DNA of 50,994 bases from Candidatus Benthicola marisminoris (lineage in GTDB: Bacteria > Gemmatimonadota > Gemmatimonadetes > Palauibacterales > Palauibacteraceae), in contig JAMJQR010000113.1 of assembly GCA_023554335.1 (NCBI GenBank), positions 1 through 50,994 on the forward strand, in the 5' to 3' direction. The notes below the pieces were generated by a model. The model was not told where the DNA came from. It saw only the letters and a program-made list of their open reading frames with translations, and did no database searches. Position numbers and translations under genes: made by a program. Shown here piece after piece: positions 30,843 to 40,205 of this stretch (position 1 is the stretch's first letter; the number at the start of each line of letters is the position of its first letter).

Positions 30843-31496
30843 TCAGACCCCGGGAGCGTCCGTCTCATCGGGCAGCAGCTCAAGCACGACCTGCCGGATC
30901 TCTCCGGCCCTGAATCCTCGGCGCGCCAGGTAGGCGGAGAGCCGGCGGCGCGCGGTGGCGGGCTCCAGGGCCCTGAGCGCCCCGGCGCGGCGGACCGCGG
31001 CCGTTCTCAGGAGGGACTGCTCGCTGACTCCCTCCTCAGCCAGGACCGTCTCCACCGCCCGGTCCGCAGTCTGCCGTTCAATCCCGCGGGAGAGGAGCTC
31101 CGAGACCAGTCGGGGCGCTCCGCGCGGCCTGAAACGAATACGTTCCCTCACGAAAGCCTCTGCGTAGGCGCGGTCGTCCAGGTAGCCAAGCTCGACGCAC
31201 CGGTTGATCGCATGATCCGCGTATTTCGCGAGTCTGTGCTTCCCCAGGTAGCGACGCACCTCACGGCCGGTCCGGGGTCGATACGAGAGATAGTGCACCG
31301 CGCGGTCCATGGCCTCCGCGCAACCTGCCTCGTGCATGAGTGCCGCCAGCTCCACTGCCCCGAGGCTCATTCCGAGCTCCAGGTTCTCCCTTCGGGCCAG
31401 GTCATCCGAGACACGGAACGCAGCTTCGCCGTCGACTTGAACGAGACAGCCCCCGATCCAGCCGGGAGCTGGTTCGAGGGCCGTGACTATGGGCAC
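30843..31496 (-). CDS. recX: Regulatory protein RecX
   Basis: AMDRAVHYLSYRPRTGREVRRYLGKHRLAKYADHAINRCVELGYLDDRAYAEAFVRERIRFRPRGAPRLVSELLSRGI; directly downstream of recA. Confidence 0.9.
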   Translation of the reverse strand: MPIVTALEPAPGWIGGCLVQVDGEAAFRVSDDLARRENLELGMSLGAVELAALMHEAGCAEAMDRAVHYLSYRPRTGREVRRYLGKHRLAKYADHAINRCVELGYLDDRAYAEAFVRERIRFRPRGAPRLVSELLSRGIERQTADRAVETVLAEEGVSEQSLLRTAAVRRAGALRALEPATARRRLSAYLARRGFRAGEIRQVVLELLPDETDAPGV

Positions 31497-31562
31497 GGGA
31501 CCGCCTCCCTCATCTCGATGATCTCAGGAAACGGTCTCCGAAATGCCCGATTCCGCGCGCAC

Positions 31563-32630
31563 TCACTCCGTCGGCGCAACCTGCGGAGAAGCTGAATCCT
31601 CGGCGGGCTCGTCCGCCGGCTCACTTGCCATGCCGAGCACGACCCGCAGACGGGTCTCCAGCTCTTCGGCGATGTCCGGGTTCTCAGAAAGAAAAATCTT
31701 CGCGTTCTCGCGACCCTGACCGAGCCTGACGTCGTCGCCATACGAATACCAGGCACCGGATCGCTTCACGATGCCGTGCTCCTCCCCGATGTCCACCAGA
31801 ATGCCGGTGCGGCTGATCCCCTGATTGAACATGATGTCGAACTCGGCCTGGCGGAACGGAGGCGCGCACTTGTTCTTCACTACCTTGACCCGCGTGCGAT
31901 TCCCCACCTGTTCGTTGCCGTCCTTGATCGACGCGATCCTTCGAATGTCCAACCGCAGCGAGGCGTAGAACTTCAGCGCCCGACCTCCCGAGGTCGTCTC
32001 CGGATTCCCGAACATCACGCCGATTTTCTCACGGATCTGGTTCGTGAAGATCACGGCCGTGTTCGACCGGCCGATGGCCCCGGTCAGCTTCCTGAGCGCC
32101 TGGGACATCAGGCGGGCCTGCAGACCCACGTGCGAGTCCCCCATCTCCCCTTCGATCTCGGCCCGCGGAACGAGCGCGGCCACCGAATCCACGACCACCA
32201 CATCGAGGGCGCCGGACCGAACCAGGACCTCGGCGATCTCCAGGGCCTGCTCGCCCGTGTCCGGCTGGGAGACGAGGAGGTTCTCCACATCGACCCCGAG
32301 CTTGGCCGCGTACGCTACGTCGAGCGCGTGCTCGGCATCGACGAACGCGGCCACTCCGCCGTCCTTCTGAGCATTCGCGATGATGTGCAGGGTGAGCGTG
32401 GTCTTTCCGGACGACTCGGGACCGAAGATCTCGGTGACGCGGCCGCGCGGCACACCGCCGATGCCCGTCCCGTGGTCGAGCGACAGCGCGCCGGTGGAGA
32501 TCGACTCCGTCCTCACACGCGCCCCTTCCGACCCCAGGCGCATGATCGCACCCTTTCCGTGTTGCCGTTCGATCTGGTTGATCGCCACGGAAAGGGCTTT
32601 CCGTCGCTCGTCATTCAGTTCCAGTGCCAT
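31563..32630 (-). CDS. recA: Recombinase RecA
   Basis: [22 protein letters not shown]...[16 protein letters not shown]...[30 protein letters not shown]. Confidence 0.99.
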   Translation of the reverse strand: MALELNDERRKALSVAINQIERQHGKGAIMRLGSEGARVRTESISTGALSLDHGTGIGGVPRGRVTEIFGPESSGKTTLTLHIIANAQKDGGVAAFVDAEHALDVAYAAKLGVDVENLLVSQPDTGEQALEIAEVLVRSGALDVVVVDSVAALVPRAEIEGEMGDSHVGLQARLMSQALRKLTGAIGRSNTAVIFTNQIREKIGVMFGNPETTSGGRALKFYASLRLDIRRIASIKDGNEQVGNRTRVKVVKNKCAPPFRQAEFDIMFNQGISRTGILVDIGEEHGIVKRSGAWYSYGDDVRLGQGRENAKIFLSENPDIAEELETRLRVVLGMASEPADEPAEDSASPQVAPTE

Positions 32631-32674
32631 CGCCGCCTCGTGCTCGTCTCAGGGTGGTCTGTAGTTTCGCTGAA

Positions 32675-32712
32675 CCCAGTATATACAGGGCCTGCGACTT
32701 TCGCAATTTGTT
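32675..32712 (-). promoter_or_regulatory. recA promoter with overlapping operator-like palindrome
   Basis: Minus strand TTGCGA-17 bp-TATACT; palindrome CCCAGTATATACAGGG (32675-32690) overlaps the -10. Confidence 0.6.
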
Positions 32713-32890
32713 CGGTTTTTGTCCCCGCGGCCTGTCTCGGATCGTCTGGCCGCGGATCATCACGTCGTCAACTGACGAGCGCATGATGACGCATCGTTCC
32801 CGGGATCGCCACGCCTCGGAGACGGCTTGCCCCCACTTCGAGGGGTGCACAGGATGTGGCTTGGCCGGAGCATTGAAACCCGCTGGAGGG

Positions 32891-35332
32891 ATGACCGCGA
32901 TGCCCACCGAAGAAATGCCCATCGACGTCGCGCAGTTCGAGAAGCTCGGGTCGTTCTACCTCGGTCGGGAGGTCGACCCCGAGGATACCGATACGACGGG
33001 CCCGTTGCTGATGTACGACGCGCGCGACCTGACGACGCATGCCGTGGCCGTGGGCATGACGGGAAGCGGAAAGACGGGCCTCTGCCTGTCGCTCCTCGAG
33101 GAGGCGGCGATCGACGGAATTCCGGCAATCGCCATCGACCCGAAGGGCGACCTCGGCAACCTTCTGCTCACGTTCCCGGACCTGGCGCCGGCGGACTTCC
33201 GACCGTGGATCGACGAATCCAAGGCCGCCCGTGAAGGCGTGACCCCGGACGAGCTGGCACAGAGTGAAGCCGCCAAGTGGAAGAAGGGGCTGGCAGGATG
33301 GGGACAGGATGGAGAGCGTATCGCGAGACTGCGTGAAGCGGTGGATCTCGCCGTGTACACGCCGGGCGCCAGCCACGGCATCCCACTCGCGGTACTCCGG
33401 TCCCTGGCCGCTCCCCCGGCTGGTTTGGAGGCGGATCCGGACGGCCGGCGCGAGAGAGTGGCATCCACTGTGTCCGCCCTGCTCGCGCTGGCGGGAGAGG
33501 AAGTCGATCCGCTCCAGAGCCGGGAGCATATTCTGCTCTCCCACATCGTGGAGCGAGCGTGGGACGAGGGGCGGGACCTGGACCTCGAGGCTGTGATTCG
33601 AGGAGTACAGTCCCCGGGATTCGACCGGGTCGGGGTACTCGACCTCGACTCGTTCTACCCCGAGAAGGACCGGTTTTCGCTCGCGATGAAGTTGAACAAC
33701 CTGCTGGCGGCCCCGGGATTCGAGGCGTGGCTCGAGGGAGAACCGTTGGACATCCGGGGCCTGCTTTACACACCTGAAGGGAAGCCCCGCATCTCGATTC
33801 TGTCCATCGCCCACCTGGCGGATTCCGAGCGGATGTTCCTCGTCACGCTGGTGCTGAACGAGCTCCTGGCGTGGATCCGAACGCGTCCCGGCACGTCCAG
33901 CCTGCGGGCGATCCTGTACATGGACGAGGTCTTCGGGTATCTGCCGCCCACGCGAATGCCTCCGTCGAAGCCACCGCTGCTCACCTTGCTTAAGCAGGCC
34001 CGAGCCTACGGCCTGGGCGTCGTGCTGGCCACGCAGAATCCCGTCGACCTGGACTACAAAGCCCTCAGCAACGCCGGGACCTGGTTCCTCGGGCGTCTCC
34101 AGACCGAGAGGGACAAGAAGCGTGTGATGGACGGACTGGACGGCGCTGCCGCCTTTGCCGAAACGGGCCTCGATCGGCGGGAGATGGACCGCATCCTCGG
34201 CGGGCTGGAGAGCCGGACGTTTCTCCTCAACAACGTCCACGAGGACGGCCCCGTCCTGTTTCGGACGCGCTGGGCAATGTCCTATCTCAGAGGTCCGATG
34301 GCACGGCCCGAGATCCGGCGCCTGATGGAGCCGCGGCTTGCCAACCTCGAGCAGGCACCCGTCACCTCCGGGCCGGAGACGCCCGCCAGCCCGGCCCCCC
34401 CGACCCCGACGCCGGCGCCGGTGGAGAGACCGGTGGTGCCGCCCGGCGTGGAAGAGGGCTTTCTCGCGCCTCCAGTGCCGGGTGAGCCGGGCGAGTACCG
34501 ACCGGCGCTCTTCGCCGAGGTGGACCTGCATTACGCGCGGGCTTCCCTCGCCCTCGATCACTGGGAGAGGGTCGTTTGCGTCTCCCCACTTCCCGAGGAC
34601 GTGCCTCCCGACCCGTGGCAGGAAGCGGTGTACTCTCCCGACGCGGACCTGAGGCCGGATCCGGCTCCGGGCGTGCCCTTTGCCGCTCTTCCTTCTGCCG
34701 CGGCCCGGCCAGCCAGCTACCGTGCCTGGAAGTCCGCCCTGAAGGGACACCTGTACAAGAACCGGCCGCTGGAGCTGCAGCGAAGCTCGAAGCCAAAGGT
34801 CGTGTCAACGGCCGGCGAGTCGGAAGCCGACTTCAGGATCCGGTTGCGCGAAGCGGTGCGGGACGCGCGCGACGAAGCGCTCGATGATCTGAGGGAGAAG
34901 TACACGAAGCGGCTGAACCGCCTCGACGAGAAGATCCGCCGTGCCGAGGAACGGGTCGAGCGGGAAGAGTCGCAGTATTCTCAGCAGAAGATGCAGACCG
35001 CCATCTCGGTGGGGGCCACGGTTCTCGACGCATTCCTGGGCCGGAAGAAGCTGAGCCGCCGCAGCATGGGCAGGGCGACAACGGCCATGCGAGGCGCGGG
35101 CCGGGCATCGCGCGAGAAGGACGACATCAGGCGCGCCGAAGAGGCCCTGGAGACGCTCGTGGAGCAGAAGAGGGAGATGGAAGAGGAGTTCGCGAGCGAG
35201 ACCGCCGAGCTGCGCGATCGATTCGACCCGGACGGGGTCGAGCTCGAGACCGTGGCTGTTGCCCCGCGAAAGTCAGACATCACGATCCACCGGCTGGTGC
35301 TTGCCTGGGTGCCGAGTCGTCCTTCGTCCTGA
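32891..35332 (+). CDS. HerA/DUF87-like P-loop ATPase with C-terminal coiled coil (start uncertain; in-frame ATG also at 32783)
   Basis: VAVGMTGSGKTGLCLSLLEEAAIDGIPAIAIDPKGDLGNLLLTFPDL; ILYMDEVFGYLPP; C-term EKYTKRLNRLDEKIRRAEERVEREESQYSQQKMQTAISVGATVLDAFLGRK; SD-like GGAGGG before 32891. Confidence 0.85.
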   Translation: MTAMPTEEMPIDVAQFEKLGSFYLGREVDPEDTDTTGPLLMYDARDLTTHAVAVGMTGSGKTGLCLSLLEEAAIDGIPAIAIDPKGDLGNLLLTFPDLAPADFRPWIDESKAAREGVTPDELAQSEAAKWKKGLAGWGQDGERIARLREAVDLAVYTPGASHGIPLAVLRSLAAPPAGLEADPDGRRERVASTVSALLALAGEEVDPLQSREHILLSHIVERAWDEGRDLDLEAVIRGVQSPGFDRVGVLDLDSFYPEKDRFSLAMKLNNLLAAPGFEAWLEGEPLDIRGLLYTPEGKPRISILSIAHLADSERMFLVTLVLNELLAWIRTRPGTSSLRAILYMDEVFGYLPPTRMPPSKPPLLTLLKQARAYGLGVVLATQNPVDLDYKALSNAGTWFLGRLQTERDKKRVMDGLDGAAAFAETGLDRREMDRILGGLESRTFLLNNVHEDGPVLFRTRWAMSYLRGPMARPEIRRLMEPRLANLEQAPVTSGPETPASPAPPTPTPAPVERPVVPPGVEEGFLAPPVPGEPGEYRPALFAEVDLHYARASLALDHWERVVCVSPLPEDVPPDPWQEAVYSPDADLRPDPAPGVPFAALPSAAARPASYRAWKSALKGHLYKNRPLELQRSSKPKVVSTAGESEADFRIRLREAVRDARDEALDDLREKYTKRLNRLDEKIRRAEERVEREESQYSQQKMQTAISVGATVLDAFLGRKKLSRRSMGRATTAMRGAGRASREKDDIRRAEEALETLVEQKREMEEEFASETAELRDRFDPDGVELETVAVAPRKSDITIHRLVLAWVPSRPSS

Positions 35333-35352
35333 CCGGGGGGAGCCCGGTCAGG
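35328..35352. terminator. Perfect 10-bp inverted repeat at convergent gene ends
   Basis: CCTGACCGGG-GGGAG-CCCGGTCAGG; no T-tract. Confidence 0.5.
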
Positions 35353-36376
35353 AGGCCAGCACGTCGGCCAGCGCCTGCACGGCAAGATCGATAGCCCGGT
35401 CGCCGACGCCGAGGTGAGTGACCGCGCGCAACCGTCCGGGTCCGGCGCCCAGGACCAATACGCCCAGCTCTTCCAGCTTCCCGGCGACCAGGGTCTCATC
35501 GAGATCTTCGCGCTCGAGGTCGACCATCACGATGTTCGTCTGCGGCTCGTCGGCCTTCACGCCGTCGATCGCTGCCCAGCCGGACGCCAGGCGGCGGGCC
35601 CGAGCGTGATCCTCCGGCAGTCGGTCCAGATTGTGGTCCAGCGCCCACAGTCCGGCGGCTGCCAGGATGCCCACCTGGCGCATCCCTCCGCCCAGTCGCT
35701 TGCGAACGGACCATGCGGCCTCGATGAGGTCGGCCGGACCGGCGAGCAGGGAGCCCACGGGACAGCCCAGTCCCTTGGAAATGCACACGGTCACGGTATC
35801 GGCACACGACGACAGATCCGCCAGTGTCTCTCCCGACGCCGCGGCCGCATTCCACAGGCGTGCTCCGTCGAGATGAACCGGAAGGGATCGGCGGTCCGCC
35901 AGCTCCCGGATCGCGCGCATGGCCTCGAGAGGAACGACCGCTCCACCGTGCAGGTTGTGCGTATTCTCGATGCACAGGAGTGACGTGACGGGATGGTGAC
36001 GGTCTCCGGGGCGAATCGCTGTCACGACGTCCCGCGCCGCCAGCGAACCCCGGTCCGACGAGACCGGGTGAAGCTGGACCCCGGCGAGCCAGGCGGCGTC
36101 GGCGAATTCATAGTGAAAGACATGGGACTCAGCCTCACACACCGCCTCGGTGCCCGGACGCGTGTGCAGGACGATGGCCGCCTGATTCGCCTGGGTGCCG
36201 GAGGGAAAGAAGAGAGCGTCCTCCTTGCCCAGCAGGTTGGCGACGCGCCGCTCCAGGCGGGCGGCCGTGGGATCCTTCCCGAGCACGTCGTCCCCGACTT
36301 CGGCCTCGGCCATGGCCCGACGCATTCCCTGCGATGGTTGCGTGACCGTGTCCGACCGCAGGTCTACTTCATTCAT
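35348..36376 (-). CDS. ltaE: Low-specificity threonine aldolase family
   Basis: VDLRSDTVTQPSQGMRRAMAEAEVGDDVLGKDPTAARLERRVANLLGKEDALFFPSGTQANQ...PVHLDGARLWNAA. Confidence 0.93.
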   Translation of the reverse strand: MNEVDLRSDTVTQPSQGMRRAMAEAEVGDDVLGKDPTAARLERRVANLLGKEDALFFPSGTQANQAAIVLHTRPGTEAVCEAESHVFHYEFADAAWLAGVQLHPVSSDRGSLAARDVVTAIRPGDRHHPVTSLLCIENTHNLHGGAVVPLEAMRAIRELADRRSLPVHLDGARLWNAAAASGETLADLSSCADTVTVCISKGLGCPVGSLLAGPADLIEAAWSVRKRLGGGMRQVGILAAAGLWALDHNLDRLPEDHARARRLASGWAAIDGVKADEPQTNIVMVDLEREDLDETLVAGKLEELGVLVLGAGPGRLRAVTHLGVGDRAIDLAVQALADVLAS

Positions 36377-36385
36377 CGCCCGGCC

Positions 36386-36730
36386 TCAGCTGAGGGCCCC
36401 ACCGCAAGCCGAGCAGAACTTGGCACCCTCCTTCACCGTGGAGCCGCAGGAGGGGCAACTAGCGGAATCCAGGCTCTCGCCAAGCTCATCGCGGGCGGCC
36501 AGCGCGTGTCGGGCGTAGCGCGCGCGAAGGGTGGCGTAGTCTCCCTCCGAGACCTTACCGGTCTGATACTCGAACTCCAATTCCCGCAGGTTGGCCAGCG
36601 CCTCCTCCTTGCGGTCCTCCGCCGAGCCGCCGCCCTTTCCTTCCCTCCAGCGCCCTTCGATCAGCGGAGCGAATATGACCGCCGCGACAAGTACCGCCAT
36701 GATGGAACCGAATATGTAGACCGCGTACAC
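36386..36730 (-). CDS. Small membrane-anchored zinc-ribbon protein
   Basis: N-terminal TM, LRELEFEYQTGKVSEGDYATLRARY, C-terminal CPSCGSTVKEGAKFCSACG zinc ribbon. Confidence 0.8.
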   Translation of the reverse strand: MYAVYIFGSIMAVLVAAVIFAPLIEGRWREGKGGGSAEDRKEEALANLRELEFEYQTGKVSEGDYATLRARYARHALAARDELGESLDSASCPSCGSTVKEGAKFCSACGGALS

Positions 36731-36757
36731 CGTACCTCCGTTGGTCGAAACGTCCCG

Positions 36758-37291
36758 CTACCGGCTCTCGTGCGCCGGCCGACCCGCCGCACGCCGCTCG
36801 GTGGCGAGCTCCAGGGCCCTGGCGACAGCCGCCGCCGGGTCATCGAAGCGCTCGATCTCGAATCGATCTCCCAACCGGTCACGCACACCGACCAGCGGAC
36901 GGCCGATCTTCATGCAGTGAGCCGCTTCGTTGAGAGTTCCCCAGCCTCCCGCCACTGCAATCACTGCTTCCGCCGCTCGAACCACGAGGAAATTGCGGGC
37001 CTCCCCCAGTCCTGTCGGCAGCGGTATCGTGACACCACCGGCTGCTCTCTCGGGATCGTCACCGGGAAGGATGCCCAGGACCTGGCCGCCCTCCGCCGAT
37101 GCTCCTTCGGCCGCCGCCGCCATCACCCCCCCACCGCCGCCACACACGAGCAGTGCCTCCGCGCGTCCCAGAGCCCGACCCACGGCATGGGCAACGGCCG
37201 AGGTCTCGACGTCCGCCACCGCCGATCCGATCACGGCGATGCGCAGCGGCCGATGCGCCGGGCCTGCTTCGCCTGATACCGCCCAGGTCAT
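36758..37291 (-). CDS. LOG-like/TIGR00725-like Rossmann nucleotide-binding protein
   Basis: RIAVIGSAVADVETSAVAHAVGRALGRAEALLVCGGGGGVMAAAAEGA...VAGGWGTLNEAAHCMKIGRPLVGV; ATG at 37291 overlaps the glpK stop. Confidence 0.8.
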   Translation of the reverse strand: MTWAVSGEAGPAHRPLRIAVIGSAVADVETSAVAHAVGRALGRAEALLVCGGGGGVMAAAAEGASAEGGQVLGILPGDDPERAAGGVTIPLPTGLGEARNFLVVRAAEAVIAVAGGWGTLNEAAHCMKIGRPLVGVRDRLGDRFEIERFDDPAAAVARALELATERRAAGRPAHESR

Positions 37292-38814
37292 CAAGCCTCC
37301 TCGAGATCCCCGATGCGAGCCCAGTGGATAGCGGTCTCGACGGCTCGGCGCCACCCCTGGACGCCGTCGTTGACCGAATCCGACTTGTCCGTGGCCGGCT
37401 CGAAGACCGCTTCCTCACCACGGGCCGCGAGGAACTCCTCCGGCTCGCTCCAGACGCTTGTGTGCAATCCCGCCAGCCCGGCAGCCCCGAGGGCGGTCAG
37501 CTCTGTGGCCGCCGGCCTGCGCACCGGAACGCCGAGAACGTCGGCCTGGAACTGCATCAACCAGTCGTTCCTGGCCGCCCCGCCATCGGCTCGTAGAGAC
37601 CGGAGCCGGGCGTCCGTTTCGCGGGTCATGGCCGACAGCACGTCTCCCGTGGAGTATGCCATTGCTTCCACCGCCGCGCGCACCAGGTGCTCCCGGCCGG
37701 TGCCACGAGACAGGCCGACGATGGTCCCCCTCACGTCGGGCTCCCACCAGGGAGTCCCGAGTCCGGTCAGCGCCGGAACGAAGTACACTCCGCCGCTGGA
37801 CTCCACGGAACGGGCCATGGCCTCGGATTCGGCAGCGTCTTCCAACAGGCCCAGACCGTCTCGAAGCCACTGGATCGCAGCTCCGGCCACCAGCACGGCA
37901 CCCTCGTACGCGAAGGCGCGGCCGCCGCGCCGGTCGCAAGCGGCAGTGGTCAGCACGCCAGGCACGTCCGCGCCACGCGTCTTTCCTGCGTTGAGGAGAA
38001 GGAATGCACCGGTTCCATAGGTGTTCTTCGCCTCGCCCTCGTCCCAGCAACCCTGCCCGTACAAAGCCGCCTGCTGGTCCCCGGCCACCCCCGCGATCGG
38101 AACTTCCGCCCCGATCAGGTCCGAGCGCGTGCGGCCGAAGTCCCCGGCGGAGGGCCGGATCTCGGGCAGCATCGCCCGCGGAACGCCGAACAGTTCGCAC
38201 AACCAGGGATCCCAATCGCCGTCGTCCAGGGAGTACAGCATGGTCCGCGAGGCATTCGTGTGGTCGGTGGCGTGTACTTCGCCGCCGGTCAGCCGGAAGA
38301 CCACCCAGCTGTCGATCGTGCCGAAGGCTATCTCGCCGGCTCTCGCTCGATCCCGCCAGTCCGGATGCCGATCCAGGAGCCACTCCAGCTTGGTTGCTGA
38401 GAAGTACGGGTCGAGGACGAGCCCGGTTCGACGGCGAATCTCTTCCTCGTGTCCGAGCCTCTTGAGTTCAGCGCACCTCTCGGACGTGCGTCGGTCCTGC
38501 CAGACGATCGCCGGCGCCAGGGCCCGGCCCGTGGACCGGTCCCACACCACGGTCGTCTCTCTCTGATTGGTGATCCCCACCGCGGCGAGTCGCTCGAATG
38601 GGCGCCCGGCGGCCTGAAGACACTCCTCCACCGTTCCCAGAACGGACGTCCAGATCTCCTCCGGATCGTGCTCGACCTGGCCGGGCCGGGGAAAGAACTG
38701 TCGGAACTCCCGGTAGGCCGACCCGAGCAGGGTGCCGGTCCGGTCCATGACGAAGGCGCGGGTGCCGGTCGTGCCCTGATCGATGGCCAGCACCAGGTCG
38801 CGCCGGCCGCTCAT
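37291..38814 (-). CDS. glpK: Glycerol kinase
   Basis: LVLAIDQGTTGTRAFVMDRTGTLLGSAYREFRQFFPRPGQVEHDPEEIW...GVAGDQQAALYGQGCWDEGEAKNTYGTGAFLL. Confidence 0.96.
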   Translation of the reverse strand: MSGRRDLVLAIDQGTTGTRAFVMDRTGTLLGSAYREFRQFFPRPGQVEHDPEEIWTSVLGTVEECLQAAGRPFERLAAVGITNQRETTVVWDRSTGRALAPAIVWQDRRTSERCAELKRLGHEEEIRRRTGLVLDPYFSATKLEWLLDRHPDWRDRARAGEIAFGTIDSWVVFRLTGGEVHATDHTNASRTMLYSLDDGDWDPWLCELFGVPRAMLPEIRPSAGDFGRTRSDLIGAEVPIAGVAGDQQAALYGQGCWDEGEAKNTYGTGAFLLLNAGKTRGADVPGVLTTAACDRRGGRAFAYEGAVLVAGAAIQWLRDGLGLLEDAAESEAMARSVESSGGVYFVPALTGLGTPWWEPDVRGTIVGLSRGTGREHLVRAAVEAMAYSTGDVLSAMTRETDARLRSLRADGGAARNDWLMQFQADVLGVPVRRPAATELTALGAAGLAGLHTSVWSEPEEFLAARGEEAVFEPATDKSDSVNDGVQGWRRAVETAIHWARIGDLEEA

Positions 38815-38842
38815 GAGTATGGGCCTGAGTTCGTGATCGGGA

Positions 38843-39427
38843 TCACACGGCCTCCAGATTTCCGAATGCGTATCGCAGGTCGAATCGAGCCAATAGGGAA
38901 ACGAGGAGCTGGACCGGAAGTCCCATCACGTTGAAGTACTCGCCTTCGATCCGCTCCACGAGGGCTGCGCCGAGACCCTGTATCCCGTAAGCCCCCGCCT
39001 TGTCCATAGGTTCGCCGCTGGCAACGTATTCCGCGCATTCGGCCTCAACAAGCGATCGGAACCAGACGCGCGTGACGGCAACATCAGACTCGAGGCGCCG
39101 GGCCGAGCGCAGCGCGATCCCCGTGTGAACGTCGTGTGCGCGGCCCTGGAGCCGCATGAGCATCTTGATCGCATCAGCCTGATCCACCGGTTTCCCGAGG
39201 ATCCCATCCTCGAGCACGACCAGCGTGTCGGCCGCCAGTATCAGCTCGCCGGCGTCGAGCCGGGTCGCCTCGGCCTTTTCCCGGGCCAGGCGGCGCGCCT
39301 CGTGGTCCGCCGGAGCTCCGGGGTGCAGGGTCTCCTCCAGGTCGGGGGGTCGCACTTCATGCTCGAGGCCCAGGAGATCCAGGATCTCACGGCGTCTCGG
39401 CGATCCCGAGGCGAGTACGAGCTTCAA
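38843..39427 (-). CDS. maf: Maf-family nucleotide pyrophosphatase
   Basis: LKLVLASGSPRRREILDLLGLEHEV...LAADTLVVLEDGILGKPVDQADAIKMLMRLQGRAHDVHTG; TTG start at 39427 overlaps the dtd stop (TTGA). Confidence 0.92.
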   Translation of the reverse strand: MKLVLASGSPRRREILDLLGLEHEVRPPDLEETLHPGAPADHEARRLAREKAEATRLDAGELILAADTLVVLEDGILGKPVDQADAIKMLMRLQGRAHDVHTGIALRSARRLESDVAVTRVWFRSLVEAECAEYVASGEPMDKAGAYGIQGLGAALVERIEGEYFNVMGLPVQLLVSLLARFDLRYAFGNLEAV

Positions 39428-39861
39428 CGCTCGACCACCAGCGTGACCGGTCCCTCGTTGACAAGCTCCACGCTCATTCTGGCTCCGAACTCGCCCGTTG
39501 CCACGGGCACGACTCCCGACCGGCACACATCCACGAACTCGTCGTACAGCGCCTCGGCCTCCCCGGGCGGTGCCGCGTCCACGAAAGACGGCCGCCGGCC
39601 ACGTGAAACGTCGCCATACAGCGTGAACTGCGAGACGATCAGCATCTCCCCGCCCGCTTCTCTCACGTCCAGGTTCATCTTCCCGTCCGAATCGGGGAAG
39701 ATCCGAAGTCCCCAGAGCTTCCGCGCCATCCAGTCCAGGGTCTCCCGATCGTCCCCCGCCGCGAAGCCGGCGAGCACCAGCAGGCCCGCCCCGATCTCCC
39801 CGACGGTTCGCCCTTTCACGGACACCGCCGCTCTCGAGACTCGCTGGACCACCACTCTCAT
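39424..39861 (-). CDS. dtd: D-aminoacyl-tRNA deacylase
   Basis: MRVVVQRVSRAAVSVKGRTVGEIGAGLLVLAGFAAGD...LIVSQFTLYGDVSRGRRPSFVDAAPP. Confidence 0.95.
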   Translation of the reverse strand: MRVVVQRVSRAAVSVKGRTVGEIGAGLLVLAGFAAGDDRETLDWMARKLWGLRIFPDSDGKMNLDVREAGGEMLIVSQFTLYGDVSRGRRPSFVDAAPPGEAEALYDEFVDVCRSGVVPVATGEFGARMSVELVNEGPVTLVVER

Positions 39862-39991
39862 ACCGGTCGCACTCCTGTAACGAGGTAACGCCCGTCTTGG
39901 CACGCTTGAAAGTAATCACCGGCCCGTTGATAACTCTACCTTACCTCGCGATACCGCAATTCACAGCGCCTCGCGCCCACCCAAAACACAT

Positions 39992-40022
39992 TTTTCCACA
40001 TCTTTTCCACGACCCTTCCACA
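39992..40022 (+). promoter_or_regulatory. Three 11-bp-phased DnaA-box-like 9-mers
   Basis: TTTTCCACA (39992), TTTTCCACG (40003), CCTTCCACA (40014), same orientation, followed by a T/A tract. Confidence 0.4.
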
Positions 40023-40205
40023 ATCATTTTTTTAAAAACCCTTCTTCAGTTGCACCTACCGCCTGCGTCTATCTGACGGCCGGCCGCCGGGGCTCTTGGC
40101 CGGCGCTCTCGAGTGCGGGGTATGACGAGCGGCGGGATGAGCGGACGGGGTAAGCAGCATGCGGAACGGGATGACGAGTCGTCGGAGCTGCGGGTGCTGG
40201 ATGTA

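Noticed and set aside
32768-34750. 660-aa minus-strand ORF
   Set aside because: Antisense of the HerA-like ATPase; no domain signal, very Arg/Gly/Pro-rich.
35993-37276. 427-aa plus-strand ORF
   Set aside because: Runs antisense across ltaE, the zinc-ribbon gene and the LOG-like gene, which each have clear signatures.
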